DNA from: Phocaeicola faecicola
GTDB lineage: Bacteria > Bacteroidota > Bacteroidia > Bacteroidales > Bacteroidaceae
DNA length: 64,000 nt
Assembly: GCF_013618865.1 (NCBI RefSeq)
Contig: NZ_JABSOE010000003.1
Coordinates: 1 to 64,000, forward strand
Direction of reading: 5' to 3'
Position numbers and translations under genes: made by a program. Under the pieces are notes generated by a model, which saw only the letters and a list, made by a program, of their open reading frames with translations, was not told the origin of the DNA and searched no databases. This document shows, in pieces, positions 9,150 through 18,692 of this stretch (within the stretch, counting starts at the first letter, position 1; every line of letters starts with the position of its first letter).

Positions 9150-10802
9150 TCACCAGGTATAATTGAATCCAAGACTCAACAGTTCCTGCAACTGGAAGTA
9201 ACTTTTATCCGGATCACGTACTACTGAATCGTCGAAACGGGTGTGAACAAAGAGCTTGGTCGAAAAATACTTGTTAAAGGTAAACGTAAACGTATTTTCC
9301 CATTCCGAAAGCACCTTCTCATAGTTCGTTGTATAAGAGAAGCGGGATTCCCACAACAGGTTCTTGATGATGATCCAGCTTACGGTTGCCTCCAAACGTG
9401 AACCCAACTGATTTTTACTCTTGCAACCCGCATCGATATTGAACTTCGTAGGGTCGACCCGGTCACTTGCAATACTATAACGGGTGTAGTTGAACGGATT
9501 CACCAGTACAGAAAGGTTGCACACCCCGTCCTTGACGTATTTGTAGTCCATACCCAGACCGACATTCAGTTCGGCCGGAGAGAAGAACGTTGATACCAGA
9601 TTCTCCGAGTTGGTTTCGTAGCTGGAAGCAAACTGTGTCTTGAATTCAGCCGAAAGAGTATAATACCAGTTCCAGATTGCCTTATAACCTAATTTGGAGC
9701 TGATACGGAACAGGTCGTTGTTGGGTTTATACTGATGCACCGTATCCGACGGAGTAGCAATAAAGCCCAGTTTCCATTCTATCCGGTTCTCAAACTGCAC
9801 TTTCTGCTGGTCATTGTAATTGATCTGCCATACCAGTCCCGACAACAGTGATTTTGTACTTTCACCTCCTTTATACCAGTTTTTTGAAATAAAGTTCTGC
9901 GAGAACTGTACATATCCGTTTCCTCCCATTGTCCAGAAATTAGGCTTCACCACCAGCAGTTCGTTTTCATCCACCTGCTGTACCTGCATGGGAGTCCGCG
10001 ACAGGTAGAAGACCTTCTCCTTGTTCGGACGCTTGATCTTATATTTATCTCCCAGAGGTTCCACTCCCTTCAGGTCACGCTCATTCTTGCGTACCATGTT
10101 CGGATAGTCCAGATAGAAACTCAGCAACTGACGGTTGATGTACTGGTCTATCTTTTTCGATTTCGTCAGCTGAGGCAACGGAGGAAGCAGTTTCTCTATC
10201 GGATCTTCCTTGACAAATGGAATTACCGGTTTCCAGTCGCTGATTGAGAAAGCCTCCTCAATCGGATCGGAATAATAAGTAGTAGGTATAATCAGTTTAT
10301 AATAGTCGGCATCCGAACGGATCCATGCCGGAGCTGCAGGCAGGTAAATGTCGTCCCACCGGTCGAGCAGTTCCTTATATTCTCTGTGAAAGTTTCTGAC
10401 ATACAGGTTGAATTTCCACACACAGGGATGAGGAATATATGATTTTTTCATCTTCTCCACTTTCATCAGACTGTCCTGGAGCAGCGAATCACTGCAATAG
10501 GCATCCCTTCTTTGCTGTACCAACGTCTTCATCTTCGGATTCTCCGGCAAGGAATCTACCGGTTCCAGGCTCTCATACAATACAGACAGGGAATCTTCTG
10601 AAAGAGCAACGGTAGAATCCGCACGGACTCCCCCGATCGTATCTGTCCATATGGTATATGCCGTATCACCGGCTAAGGATAATGAAAGTCCGTTGATTGA
10701 AGTAAATATCGTGTCCCGTTGTGTCTGGACCGCTCCGACATGTCCCCCTCCTACCGAATAAAAAAGACCTCCTAAGAGCAAGGTATAAATCAATTTTTTC
10801 AT
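9150..10802 (-). CDS. DUF3078 outer-membrane beta-barrel-like protein
   Basis: The start at 10802 gives a signal peptide (MKKLIYTLLLGGLFYSVGGG); a longer in-frame start at 10859 lies upstream of the -7 box at 10820-10827 and is disfavoured. The 550-residue product has a charged periplasmic N-terminal half and a C-terminal half of alternating hydrophobic strands ending in LGFNYTW, an aromatic-terminated strand typical of barrel proteins. The motif FISKNWYKGGES fits the DUF3078 family of Bacteroidetes. The role is unknown; the family is conserved and envelope-associated. It is transcribed divergently from pyrG and may read into the TRIC gene. Confidence 0.8.
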   Translation of the reverse strand: MKKLIYTLLLGGLFYSVGGGHVGAVQTQRDTIFTSINGLSLSLAGDTAYTIWTDTIGGVRADSTVALSEDSLSVLYESLEPVDSLPENPKMKTLVQQRRDAYCSDSLLQDSLMKVEKMKKSYIPHPCVWKFNLYVRNFHREYKELLDRWDDIYLPAAPAWIRSDADYYKLIIPTTYYSDPIEEAFSISDWKPVIPFVKEDPIEKLLPPLPQLTKSKKIDQYINRQLLSFYLDYPNMVRKNERDLKGVEPLGDKYKIKRPNKEKVFYLSRTPMQVQQVDENELLVVKPNFWTMGGNGYVQFSQNFISKNWYKGGESTKSLLSGLVWQINYNDQQKVQFENRIEWKLGFIATPSDTVHQYKPNNDLFRISSKLGYKAIWNWYYTLSAEFKTQFASSYETNSENLVSTFFSPAELNVGLGMDYKYVKDGVCNLSVLVNPFNYTRYSIASDRVDPTKFNIDAGCKSKNQLGSRLEATVSWIIIKNLLWESRFSYTTNYEKVLSEWENTFTFTFNKYFSTKLFVHTRFDDSVVRDPDKSYFQLQELLSLGFNYTW

Positions 10803-10819
10803 CGCTATTATTTTTTCTG

Positions 10820-10827
10820 CAAAAATA
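10820..10827 (-). promoter_or_regulatory. -7 element TATTTTTG upstream of the DUF3078 gene
   Basis: On the minus strand this matches TAnnTTTG and ends 17 bp before the chosen ATG at 10802. It supports the shorter start because transcription would begin around 10813. Confidence 0.5.
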
Positions 10828-10961
10828 CGTTTTTTCTCATAAAATAAAAAAGCTTTCAATTATAACATTATACCTCGGCTTTTGGTTTTCACAATATGCG
10901 ACTAAAATGCATTCTCGAATGTTTTATTGATGAATATAATGGGATATTTGGCTTTTTTTTA

Positions 10962-10969
10962 TAATTTTG
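10962..10969 (+). promoter_or_regulatory. -7 element TAATTTTG upstream of pyrG
   Basis: A TAnnTTTG match lies 54 bp before the GTG start of pyrG. A TTTG at 10947-10950 is only 11 bp upstream of it, closer than the usual -33 spacing, so the -33 contact is doubtful. Confidence 0.5.
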
Positions 10970-11023
10970 CAAACTTGAAATAAAAGTGTTAGAAACAACA
11001 ACTATTTTAAAATATTCATAATT

Positions 11024-12622
11024 GTGGCAGAAACAAAGTACATTTTTGTAACAGGTGGTGTTGCCTCTTCACTGGGTAAAGGCATTATCTCATCATCTAT
11101 CGGTAAGTTGCTGCAGGCCAGAGGCTACAGCGTAACCATTCAGAAGTTTGACCCGTATATCAATATCGATCCGGGTACATTGAATCCTTATGAACACGGA
11201 GAATGTTATGTAACAGTGGACGGCCATGAAGCCGACCTTGACTTGGGGCATTATGAACGCTTCCTGGGTATTCAGACTACCAAGGCCAATAATATTACTA
11301 CCGGACGTATTTATAAGAGTGTAATCGACAAAGAACGTCGGGGCGACTATCTGGGCAAGACCATCCAGATCATCCCTCACATTACCGATGAAATCAAACG
11401 CAACGTAAAACTGCTGGGTAACAAGTACAAATTTGACTTTGTAATTACCGAAATCGGTGGTACAGTGGGCGATATCGAGTCATTGCCTTATCTGGAAAGT
11501 ATCCGTCAGCTGAAATGGGAACTCGGACGCAACGCACTTTGCGTGCACCTGACTTACGTTCCTTATCTGGCTGCAGCAGGAGAGTTGAAGACAAAGCCTA
11601 CACAGCATTCTGTAAAGGAACTGCAGTCGGTAGGTATCCAGCCGGATATTCTGGTATTGCGTACAGAACATGAACTGAGCCTGAACCTGAGAAAGAAAGT
11701 GGCCTTGTTCTGTAATGTAGATGAGAATGCGGTCATCCAGTCTAAGGACATGCCGACTATCTACGAAGTGCCTCTGCGCATGCAGGAACAGAAACTGGAT
11801 GTAACCATTCTGGAAAAGATGGGACTTCCGGTAGGAGAAACTCCGACCCTGGGACCGTGGAGAGACTTCCTGAACCGTCGTCATAACGCGACTGAAAAGG
11901 TGAAGATCGGTCTGGTAGGCAAATACGACTTGCAGGATGCTTACAAGTCTATCCTCGAAGCATTGTCACAGGCAGCGACATACAACGACCGCAAGGCGGA
12001 CATCCACTTCATCAACAGCGAGAACCTGAACGATGCCAACGTAGAAGAACAGCTGAAGGATATGGACGGTATCATCATCTGTCCGGGATTCGGCCAGCGT
12101 GGCGTGGAAGGTAAGTTCGTTGCACTTAAATACTGCCGTACACACGACGTGCCGACTTTCGGTATCTGTCTGGGTATGCAGTGCATGGCCATTGAATTCG
12201 CCCGCAACGTACTGGGATATGCAGATGCAAACAGCCGTGAGATGGATGAAAAGACTCCGCACAATGTGATTGACATCATGGAAGAACAGAAATCAATCAC
12301 CAACATGGGTGGTACCATGCGTCTGGGAGCCTACGAATGCGTATTGGATGTTCATTCAAAAGCATATCAGGCTTATAAGAGCGAGCACATCCAGGAACGT
12401 CACCGTCACCGCTACGAATTCAACAGCGACTACCGCAAGGAATACGAGGCAGCCGGCATGAAATGCGTGGGTGTAAATCCGGATTCAGGTCTGGTGGAAA
12501 TCGTTGAAATCCCTGAACTGAAATGGTATATCGGTACGCAGTTCCATCCGGAATACAGCAGTACGGTATTGAAACCTCACCCATTGTTCCTGTCATTTAT
12601 CAAGGCGGCCATCGACAAATAA
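11024..12622 (+). CDS. pyrG: CTP synthase
   Basis: The 532-residue enzyme makes CTP from UTP, ATP and glutamine. The amidoligase domain opens with YIFVTGGVASSLGKGI and has the HYERF and EIGGTVGDIES motifs; the class I glutaminase domain follows with FGICLGMQCM (catalytic Cys about residue 380) and a late FHPE (His, Glu). The start is GTG at 11024; no ATG fits the conserved N terminus. It is followed by yidC 55 bp downstream, the two forming a probable operon that ends at the hairpin at 14616. Confidence 0.98.
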   Translation: MAETKYIFVTGGVASSLGKGIISSSIGKLLQARGYSVTIQKFDPYINIDPGTLNPYEHGECYVTVDGHEADLDLGHYERFLGIQTTKANNITTGRIYKSVIDKERRGDYLGKTIQIIPHITDEIKRNVKLLGNKYKFDFVITEIGGTVGDIESLPYLESIRQLKWELGRNALCVHLTYVPYLAAAGELKTKPTQHSVKELQSVGIQPDILVLRTEHELSLNLRKKVALFCNVDENAVIQSKDMPTIYEVPLRMQEQKLDVTILEKMGLPVGETPTLGPWRDFLNRRHNATEKVKIGLVGKYDLQDAYKSILEALSQAATYNDRKADIHFINSENLNDANVEEQLKDMDGIIICPGFGQRGVEGKFVALKYCRTHDVPTFGICLGMQCMAIEFARNVLGYADANSREMDEKTPHNVIDIMEEQKSITNMGGTMRLGAYECVLDVHSKAYQAYKSEHIQERHRHRYEFNSDYRKEYEAAGMKCVGVNPDSGLVEIVEIPELKWYIGTQFHPEYSSTVLKPHPLFLSFIKAAIDK

Positions 12623-12677
12623 GCAGCCTGGTAGCAGACGGATGATTAAAATGTATAATAAAAAATTGATATAGTAA

Positions 12678-14531
12678 ATGGATAAAAACACGTTAGTGGG
12701 ATTTGTCTTGATTGGAGCGGTTATTGTAGGTTTCAGTATCTACAATCGCCCCAGTCAGGAGGAAATGGCACGTGCTCAACATTATCAGGACTCGGTCCGT
12801 GCGGAATTGCAGAAGCAGGAGCTGGAGCAGAAGGAACAGGAACTGAATGCTGAAAAAACGGCTCTGACGCTGGATTCGACTTCTCTGTTCTACCAGGCTT
12901 CTCAGGGTACGGAACAGTTTACCACGCTGGAAAACGAGCTGGTACAACTGACACTCAGCAACAAGGGAGGACGTATCTGCAAGGCAATGCTGAAGGAATA
13001 CAAGGACCAGCAGCAGCAGCCTCTGGTACTGTTCGACGGCGAGGATGCCTCATTGAACATCGGACTGGAAGGCAAGAATGAGAACATCATGAGCAGCCAG
13101 ATGTATTTTGAGACGGTGAATGTAACCGACAGTACCGTAACCATGCGCCTGAACGCCGGAGACGGTTGTCTGGATTTCAATTACAAACTGCTGCCTCATT
13201 CTTATATGGTCAACTTTACGGTTGAGGCAAAGGGGTTGCAGAACTTCTTCTCGCCTTCAGCGAAGAGTATGAGCATCGACTGGAAGCAGCGCGCACGCCA
13301 GACTGAAAAGGGATATACCTTTGAACAGCGCTATACTTCGCTGACCTACAAGCCGGTCGATGACGATTTCGATTACCTGAGCGAGACCAAGGACGAAAAG
13401 GAAAGCATTCCGGAAGTACTCGACTGGGTAGCATTCAAGAACCAGTACTTCTCATGTGTATTCATGGCCGAGAAGAGTTTCGAGAATGCCACACTGGAGT
13501 CTAAGATGGAACAGAAAGGCAGCGGTTACATGAAACGCTACCATGCGGACATGACTACCGCCTTCGACCCGACCGGTGCGGAACCTTCAAGATTCCAGTT
13601 CTACTTCGGACCGAACCATTTCAAGACCTTGCTGGCAAGCAATGACCTGAGCATCAACCAGAATGATCCGGAACTGGAAGACCTGGTTTACCTGGGATGG
13701 CCGATTATCCGCCTGATCAACCGCTGGTTTACCATCAACCTGTTCGACTGGTTGTCAAGCTGGGGACTGAGCATGGGTATCGTACTGTTGCTGATGACCA
13801 TCATTGTGAAGATTCTGGTACTTCCTACTACCTGGAAGTCGTTCATTTCTTCTGCAAAGATGCGTGCCCTGAAGCCTTACGTAGACAAGATCAATGCCAA
13901 ATATCCGAAGCAGGAAGATGCGCTGAAGAAACAGCAGGAAACCATGGCGCTTTACAGCCAGTACGGAGTCAGCCCGATGGGTGGCTGTCTGCCGATGCTG
14001 ATCCAGACCCCGGTATTCATGGCTTTGTTCTTCTTCGTGCCGAATGCAATTGAACTGCGTCAGCAGAGCTTCCTGTGGGCAAACGACCTGTCTTCTTACG
14101 ATGACCTGATCAGCTGGAGCACCAGCATTCCTTTGCTGGGCAATCACCTGAGCATCTTCTGTCTGCTCTTCAGTATCACGACCGTGCTGAACCAGATTGT
14201 CATGATGAAGCAGCAGGATATGGGCAACAATCCTCAGATGGCTGCCATGAAGTGGATGATGTACATCATGCCGGTGATGTTCTTCTTCATCTTCAACGAG
14301 TATGCATCGGGATTGAGCTACTACTATTTCATCTCCGGTCTGATCGGTATCCTGACCATGTGGATCATGCGCCGCATGACGGACGAGAAGAAGTTGCTGG
14401 CACAGCTGGAAGCCAACAAGAAGGAGGCGAAACCGGGTAAGACCAGCGGACTGATGGCCAAGTTGGAAGCCCTGCAGAAAGAGCAGGAACGTCTTCAGAA
14501 GGAACGTCAGGAAAGAATGAACAAGAAATAA
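12678..14531 (+). CDS. yidC: Membrane protein insertase YidC
   Basis: The 617-residue protein has an N-terminal signal anchor (TLVGFVLIGAVIVGFSIYN), a long periplasmic beta-sandwich domain (about residues 40-340), then the conserved five-helix insertase core. Core features include the ILVLPTTWKSFISSAKM segment, YGVSPMGGCLPMLIQTPVF and a final helix followed by a lysine-rich tail. It inserts proteins into the inner membrane with or without SecYEG. The basic C-terminal tail (KEQERLQKERQERMNKK) could contact ribosomes. It is the second gene after pyrG. Confidence 0.97.
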   Translation: MDKNTLVGFVLIGAVIVGFSIYNRPSQEEMARAQHYQDSVRAELQKQELEQKEQELNAEKTALTLDSTSLFYQASQGTEQFTTLENELVQLTLSNKGGRICKAMLKEYKDQQQQPLVLFDGEDASLNIGLEGKNENIMSSQMYFETVNVTDSTVTMRLNAGDGCLDFNYKLLPHSYMVNFTVEAKGLQNFFSPSAKSMSIDWKQRARQTEKGYTFEQRYTSLTYKPVDDDFDYLSETKDEKESIPEVLDWVAFKNQYFSCVFMAEKSFENATLESKMEQKGSGYMKRYHADMTTAFDPTGAEPSRFQFYFGPNHFKTLLASNDLSINQNDPELEDLVYLGWPIIRLINRWFTINLFDWLSSWGLSMGIVLLLMTIIVKILVLPTTWKSFISSAKMRALKPYVDKINAKYPKQEDALKKQQETMALYSQYGVSPMGGCLPMLIQTPVFMALFFFVPNAIELRQQSFLWANDLSSYDDLISWSTSIPLLGNHLSIFCLLFSITTVLNQIVMMKQQDMGNNPQMAAMKWMMYIMPVMFFFIFNEYASGLSYYYFISGLIGILTMWIMRRMTDEKKLLAQLEANKKEAKPGKTSGLMAKLEALQKEQERLQKERQERMNKK

Positions 14532-14615
14532 GGCTCGGCTTCTCCTACAGGGAGACCCTTCAGAATGACGAGGCGGTCTCAAGAAACCGGGAGCAGTCAG
14601 GCATTACCAATAGTG

Positions 14616-14654
14616 AAAAGAGTTCGGTATTATACCGGACTCTTTTTCTTTTTT
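14616..14654 (+). terminator. Rho-independent terminator of pyrG-yidC
   Basis: AAAAGAGTTCGGTA pairs with TACCGGACTCTTTT (one wobble) and runs into a T-tract broken by single C residues. It lies 85 bp past the yidC stop codon. Confidence 0.88.
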
Positions 14655-14789
14655 CCCGGTCCCGTTATTTGCTCCCCCATTCAATCATCCGTCAGTTGCC
14701 CCCACGCCAGCAGATAGCCCATGTTTCACAAATTACGGCGCTGCCCTCACAATCTGTCAAATGCCCTCCGTTTATTCCCTAAGATTTGC

Positions 14790-14797
14790 TATCTTTG
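14790..14797 (+). promoter_or_regulatory. -7 element TATCTTTG upstream of the S9 peptidase
   Basis: A full TAnnTTTG match stands 39 bp before the ATG at 14837. The segment about 20 bp upstream has only weak likeness to a TTTG -33 box. Confidence 0.55.
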
Positions 14798-14836
14798 TTT
14801 TCAGTTTATTTTCAATTTCATAAAAACAATATAAAT

Positions 14837-16972
14837 ATGAACAAAGCAGACTTAATGAGCATGACTGCAGCGATGATGCTCGCCGCTACGGCCTGTGTCA
14901 GTCCGGAACAGTCGGCTACGGATGCCGGTACGCCATTCATCGGCAAACAACAGATCGAGATAAAGGATGGCAAGCTGACTCCGGAAGCGTTATGGGCCAT
15001 GGGACGTATCGGCAGCACGGCGGTATCCCCCGACGGCAAGCAGATTGCCTATACCGTATCGTATTATAGTGTAAAGGAAAACAAGAGCCACCTTACCATC
15101 TACGTAATGAACGCTGACGGCAGCAACAACCGCCAGCTGACCACCACTTCCGACAACGAAGGAGAACCGTGCTGGATAAAGGGAGGAACGAAAATCGCCT
15201 TCCTGACAGCGGCCGGCGGCAGCAACCAGATCTGGGAAATGAATCCGGACGGAACCGGAAGAAAGCAGTTGTCGCAGTACGAAGGAGACATTGAAGGATT
15301 CAAGTTCTCTCCCGACGAAAGCAAGGTACTGTTCATTTCACAAGTGAAATACGGAGAACGTACCGCAGACCAATATCCGGATCTGGACAAAGCCAGCGGT
15401 ATGGTCATCGACGACCTCATGTACAAGCACTGGGACGAATGGGTACAGTCGGTTCCTCATCCGTTTGTAGCTTCCTTCGACGGAAATCAGGTGGGTCAGG
15501 CTACTGATATCCTGGAGGGAGAGCCTTATGAATCACCGATGAAGCCTTTCGGAGGCATCGAGCAGCTGGCATGGAGCAACGATTCGAAACAGATTGCCTA
15601 TACCTGCCGCAAAAAGACAGGACTGGAGTATTCGGTATCTACGGATTCGGACATTTACCTTTACGACCTGAGCACAGGCCAGACACGCAACCTGTGCAAG
15701 GAAGATGCCACCGACAAGAACATGGGCTATGACACCAATCCGAAATTCTCACCCGACGGAAAAAGCATTGCCTGGCAGAGCATGGAACGCGACGGTTACG
15801 AAAGCGACCGCAACCGGCTGTGTGTCATGAACCTGGAGAACGGCAAAAAGACCTATGTCACCGAAGCCTTCCAGTCGGGAGTAGATGATTACTGCTGGGC
15901 ACCCGACGGAAATACGCTGTACTTTACCGGAGTATGGCATGCCACCAGCATGATCCACAGCACCAACCTCCAAGGAGAGGTGAAACAGCTCACCGAGGGC
16001 ATGTACGACTACGGTACGGTCAGCATGCTCGAAGACGGTAAACTGCTGACCAAGCGTCACGCCATCAGCGAGGCCGACGAACTGTTTACGGTCGACCTGA
16101 AGGCTGAGAACAAAGTAACCCGCATCACACAGGAAAACGACCACATCTTCAGCCAGCTGAAGCTCGGTAAGGTAGAGCCGCGCTGGACCCGTACGGTAGA
16201 CGGCAAGCAGATGTTGTCGTGGGTGGTATATCCTGCCGACTTCGACCCCAACAAGAAGTATCCTACCCTGCTCTTCTGCGAAGGCGGACCGCAGTCACCT
16301 GTCAGTCAGTTCTGGAGCTATCGCTGGAACCTGCAGATCATGGCAGCCAACGATTACATCATCATTGCTCCGAACCGTCGCGGACTGCCGGGATTCGGCA
16401 TGGAATGGCTGGAAGAAATCAGTACGAACTACGGCGGACACTGTATGGACGACTACCTGAGCGCCATCGATGACATCTCTAAGGAAAAATACGTTGATAA
16501 AGACCATTTAGGCTGCGTAGGAGCCAGCTTCGGAGGTTATTCGGTATATTGGCTTGCCGGACATCACAACAAGCGTTTCAAGGCCTTTATTGCCCACGAC
16601 GGATTCTTCAATATGGAACAGCAGTACCTGGAGACCGAAGAGCTCTGGTTTACCAACTGGGATCTGGGTGGCCCGTATTGGGAAAAGAACAATCCGGCTG
16701 TCAAGCGCAGCTATGCCAACTCACCTCACCTCTTTGTCGACAAGTGGGATACGCCGATTCTCTGTATCCATGGAGAAAAGGATTACCGCATCCTGGCTTC
16801 CCAGGGTATGGCGGCATTCAATGCGGCCAAGCTGAGAGGGGTACCGGCACAGTTGCTGATTTTCCCGGATGAAAATCACTGGGTACTCAAACCGCAGAAC
16901 GGTATTCTCTGGCAGCGTACGTTCTTTAACTGGCTCGACAAATGGCTGAAGCCGGGAGAGAATAAACAGTAA
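14837..16972 (+). CDS. S9-family prolyl-oligopeptidase-type peptidase, lipoprotein
   Basis: The start at 14837 gives a lipoprotein signal (MTAAMMLAATAC, lipobox AATAC), so the protein is probably anchored in the envelope. Residues about 40-440 form a beta-propeller with repeated WD40/TolB-like strands (SPDGKQIAY, SPDESKVLF, SPDGKSIAW). The C-terminal hydrolase carries the nucleophile in GASFGGYS, the aspartate near GEKDYRI and the histidine in DENHW. Dipeptidyl-peptidase-like trimming of oligopeptides in the periplasm is the likely role. The gene has its own promoter and terminator and is therefore monocistronic. Confidence 0.93.
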   Translation: MNKADLMSMTAAMMLAATACVSPEQSATDAGTPFIGKQQIEIKDGKLTPEALWAMGRIGSTAVSPDGKQIAYTVSYYSVKENKSHLTIYVMNADGSNNRQLTTTSDNEGEPCWIKGGTKIAFLTAAGGSNQIWEMNPDGTGRKQLSQYEGDIEGFKFSPDESKVLFISQVKYGERTADQYPDLDKASGMVIDDLMYKHWDEWVQSVPHPFVASFDGNQVGQATDILEGEPYESPMKPFGGIEQLAWSNDSKQIAYTCRKKTGLEYSVSTDSDIYLYDLSTGQTRNLCKEDATDKNMGYDTNPKFSPDGKSIAWQSMERDGYESDRNRLCVMNLENGKKTYVTEAFQSGVDDYCWAPDGNTLYFTGVWHATSMIHSTNLQGEVKQLTEGMYDYGTVSMLEDGKLLTKRHAISEADELFTVDLKAENKVTRITQENDHIFSQLKLGKVEPRWTRTVDGKQMLSWVVYPADFDPNKKYPTLLFCEGGPQSPVSQFWSYRWNLQIMAANDYIIIAPNRRGLPGFGMEWLEEISTNYGGHCMDDYLSAIDDISKEKYVDKDHLGCVGASFGGYSVYWLAGHHNKRFKAFIAHDGFFNMEQQYLETEELWFTNWDLGGPYWEKNNPAVKRSYANSPHLFVDKWDTPILCIHGEKDYRILASQGMAAFNAAKLRGVPAQLLIFPDENHWVLKPQNGILWQRTFFNWLDKWLKPGENKQ

Positions 16973-17003
16973 GCCGTGACTGCACAAGTTGCCCTGTAAT
17001 AAG

Positions 17004-17053
17004 AAATCCCCTTATTTTCCGATAGAGATTTTCGGGAAATAAGGGGATTTTTG
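17004..17053 (+). terminator. Rho-independent terminator of the S9 peptidase
   Basis: AAATCCCCTTATTTTCC (17004-17020) pairs with its complement ending at 17050 around a short loop, with T-residues following. It stands 31 bp beyond the stop codon. The mirrored A-run gives some ability to stop minus-strand transcripts from the UspA gene. Confidence 0.88.
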
Positions 17054-17106
17054 TTGGTCTGCGGCCGGCGGACCGGAAACAGCGTTACCTGTCACCGCCT
17101 GTAGTC

Positions 17107-18252
17107 TCAACGGATCACCAGAATCGGTGTCTTGGAATGGAACAGCATCTTGCGGGCCACACTCAGGTTGAAGAGGCGGGCAAAAATGTTCCTCCGGTAA
17201 TTGGCCACACAGATGGCATCGATGTGTTTCTCGGCCACCATCTTATCCACCTCATTCAGCAGGTTCTCATCATCGAGCACGGTATATTCCACCTTCAGGT
17301 GCGGATACTGCTTTCTGAAATAGTCCTGCAGGGCCAGCAGCCTCTTTTCATTGCTTTCCCGCTTTTCGGCATGGGAACTGATGTGCACAAAGGTAATCTC
17401 AAACTGCTGCTCCTTGAAACTGGTTACCAGGGAATCGAATGCAATCAGGTCGCGCTGGTCGAAGCTGGTAAATACCGCAATGCGTTTCAGTTCTTCCACC
17501 GATTTGATCGTGGCAGCCTCGGGGATCACATACACAAAGGCGGAACTCCGTTCCACAATCTCGGCCGTCACACTGCCTATCAGACTCTGTTCCTTCTCGT
17601 TCTCTCCTCTTGTGCCCATTACGATGATGAAGGGCTTGTGACTTTTGGCATAGCGCAGAATTTCTTCTTCTGCAACTCCCTCTTTCAGCACACAGGTATA
17701 TTTCACGTCCGGATATTCGCCTGAGGCAATCTTGGCCGCTACCTTTTCTGCCAGTTCCTTGAACTGCGTATGTACCCGCTGCATCATGTTGCGCACCGAA
17801 ATCATTTCTTCGGGCATGGCAAACTGGTAAAGTTCCGTATCATAGGAAGTTCCCGGGAAATAAATCGGACTGTAATAGACATGCAGCAGGACCACTTCTG
17901 CATGGAACTGGTCGGCCAGCTTGAATCCAAAGTCGCAGGCTCTCTCCGAATAGGCAGAGAAATCGACCGGAATCAGTATCTTGTTTTCCTTCGATTCACT
18001 TCCCCATAAGGCAGTGTCGTTTTCGTTCAGCACCTCCGACTGGAGCCATACCGAACTTTCCACCACCTTCAATGCCTGTGGCAGGTCGTGCTCATTGATG
18101 CGCACCCTTACTCCCGATGAAATCACCGGCTGGATCAAATTCACGTTCTGAATATAAGACTCTATCCCTTCATTCTCCAGGATTGTCTGTAAAATCTGAG
18201 CTTTAGAATAAGTCAGAATCGCCAGGGTTACCAATTTACTGTCATTATTCAT
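17107..18252 (-). CDS. Tandem universal stress protein with N-terminal DUF2007-like domain
   Basis: Residues 1-75 (LVTLAILTYSKAQILQTILE, then NEGIESYIQNVN and a VRVRI strand) look like the small ferredoxin-fold DUF2007 domain that binds at membranes or signals. Two UspA domains follow (about 90-245 and 255-381), the first with ILIPVDFSAYSERA and the nucleotide-binding MGTRGENEKEQSLIGS pattern, the second degenerate in its glycine loop. Such proteins help survival under starvation or oxygen stress. The gene is alone on its strand, upstream of the S9 terminator. Confidence 0.85.
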   Translation of the reverse strand: MNNDSKLVTLAILTYSKAQILQTILENEGIESYIQNVNLIQPVISSGVRVRINEHDLPQALKVVESSVWLQSEVLNENDTALWGSESKENKILIPVDFSAYSERACDFGFKLADQFHAEVVLLHVYYSPIYFPGTSYDTELYQFAMPEEMISVRNMMQRVHTQFKELAEKVAAKIASGEYPDVKYTCVLKEGVAEEEILRYAKSHKPFIIVMGTRGENEKEQSLIGSVTAEIVERSSAFVYVIPEAATIKSVEELKRIAVFTSFDQRDLIAFDSLVTSFKEQQFEITFVHISSHAEKRESNEKRLLALQDYFRKQYPHLKVEYTVLDDENLLNEVDKMVAEKHIDAICVANYRRNIFARLFNLSVARKMLFHSKTPILVIR

Positions 18253-18290
18253 AGTTCATGGAATTAAAAGTGAAAAACTCAGATAAACAA

Positions 18291-18328
18291 AAAGTCCTGA
18301 TCCGGTCATAACGAACCGATCAGGACTC
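18291..18328 (-). terminator. Terminator of the small DNA-binding protein gene
   Basis: AGTCCTGATCCGGT pairs with ACCGATCAGGACT with one bulged base. On the minus strand it is followed by a run of T (A-run at 18289-18293 on the plus strand). It lies just past the stop at 18342 and upstream of the UspA gene. Confidence 0.85.
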
Positions 18329-18341
18329 CTTGAATGATAAA

Positions 18342-18596
18342 TCAATTATTCTGTTCTTTTAAAATCTCAATTGCCTTGTCCAGTACGGTGGTGTCATCCA
18401 GCATGACCAAACCTCCATCAGGACCAGCTTCCAAATGAATACCCACGCTCTTTCCATCCTTGAAGTTCTGACCGCCGAAGAAATTACGGACCGTCTCCAC
18501 ACTGATACCTAATTCATCGGCGATGCGATGCATGCTTCCGGTTGGTAAAGAATCTTTTATTTTACGCAATTCGTTAAAGGTTATTGTTCTGTTCAT
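18342..18596 (-). CDS. Small helix-turn-helix DNA-binding protein, 84 aa
   Basis: Residues 5-45 (FNELRKIKDSLPTGSMHRIA then DELGISVETVRNFFGG) form a helix-turn-helix where RIADELGIS and VETVRNFF are the two core helices. The C-terminal half has short strands and a helix (TVLDKAIEILKEQ). It is typical of short cytoplasmic DNA-binding proteins of Bacteroidales with no known target. It is monocistronic with a clean terminator. Its spread of charge and small size would also suit a nucleoid or partner role. Confidence 0.75.
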   Translation of the reverse strand: MNRTITFNELRKIKDSLPTGSMHRIADELGISVETVRNFFGGQNFKDGKSVGIHLEAGPDGGLVMLDDTTVLDKAIEILKEQNN

Positions 18597-18692
18597 AGTA
18601 TTCCAATTTTAGCGTTACACCATTGTATTTGTTAAATCACGATATAAATATAGTAAATTTTATAAAACGGAACAATAAAAAGGAATTTATTT

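Larger units (their letters stand above)
14532..14836. other. 305-bp intergenic region after yidC
   Basis: The region contains the yidC terminator (14616-14654), then a pyrimidine-rich stretch with no gene (about 14655-14770), then the promoter element for the S9 peptidase (14790-14797). Nothing else is supported. Confidence 0.5.
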
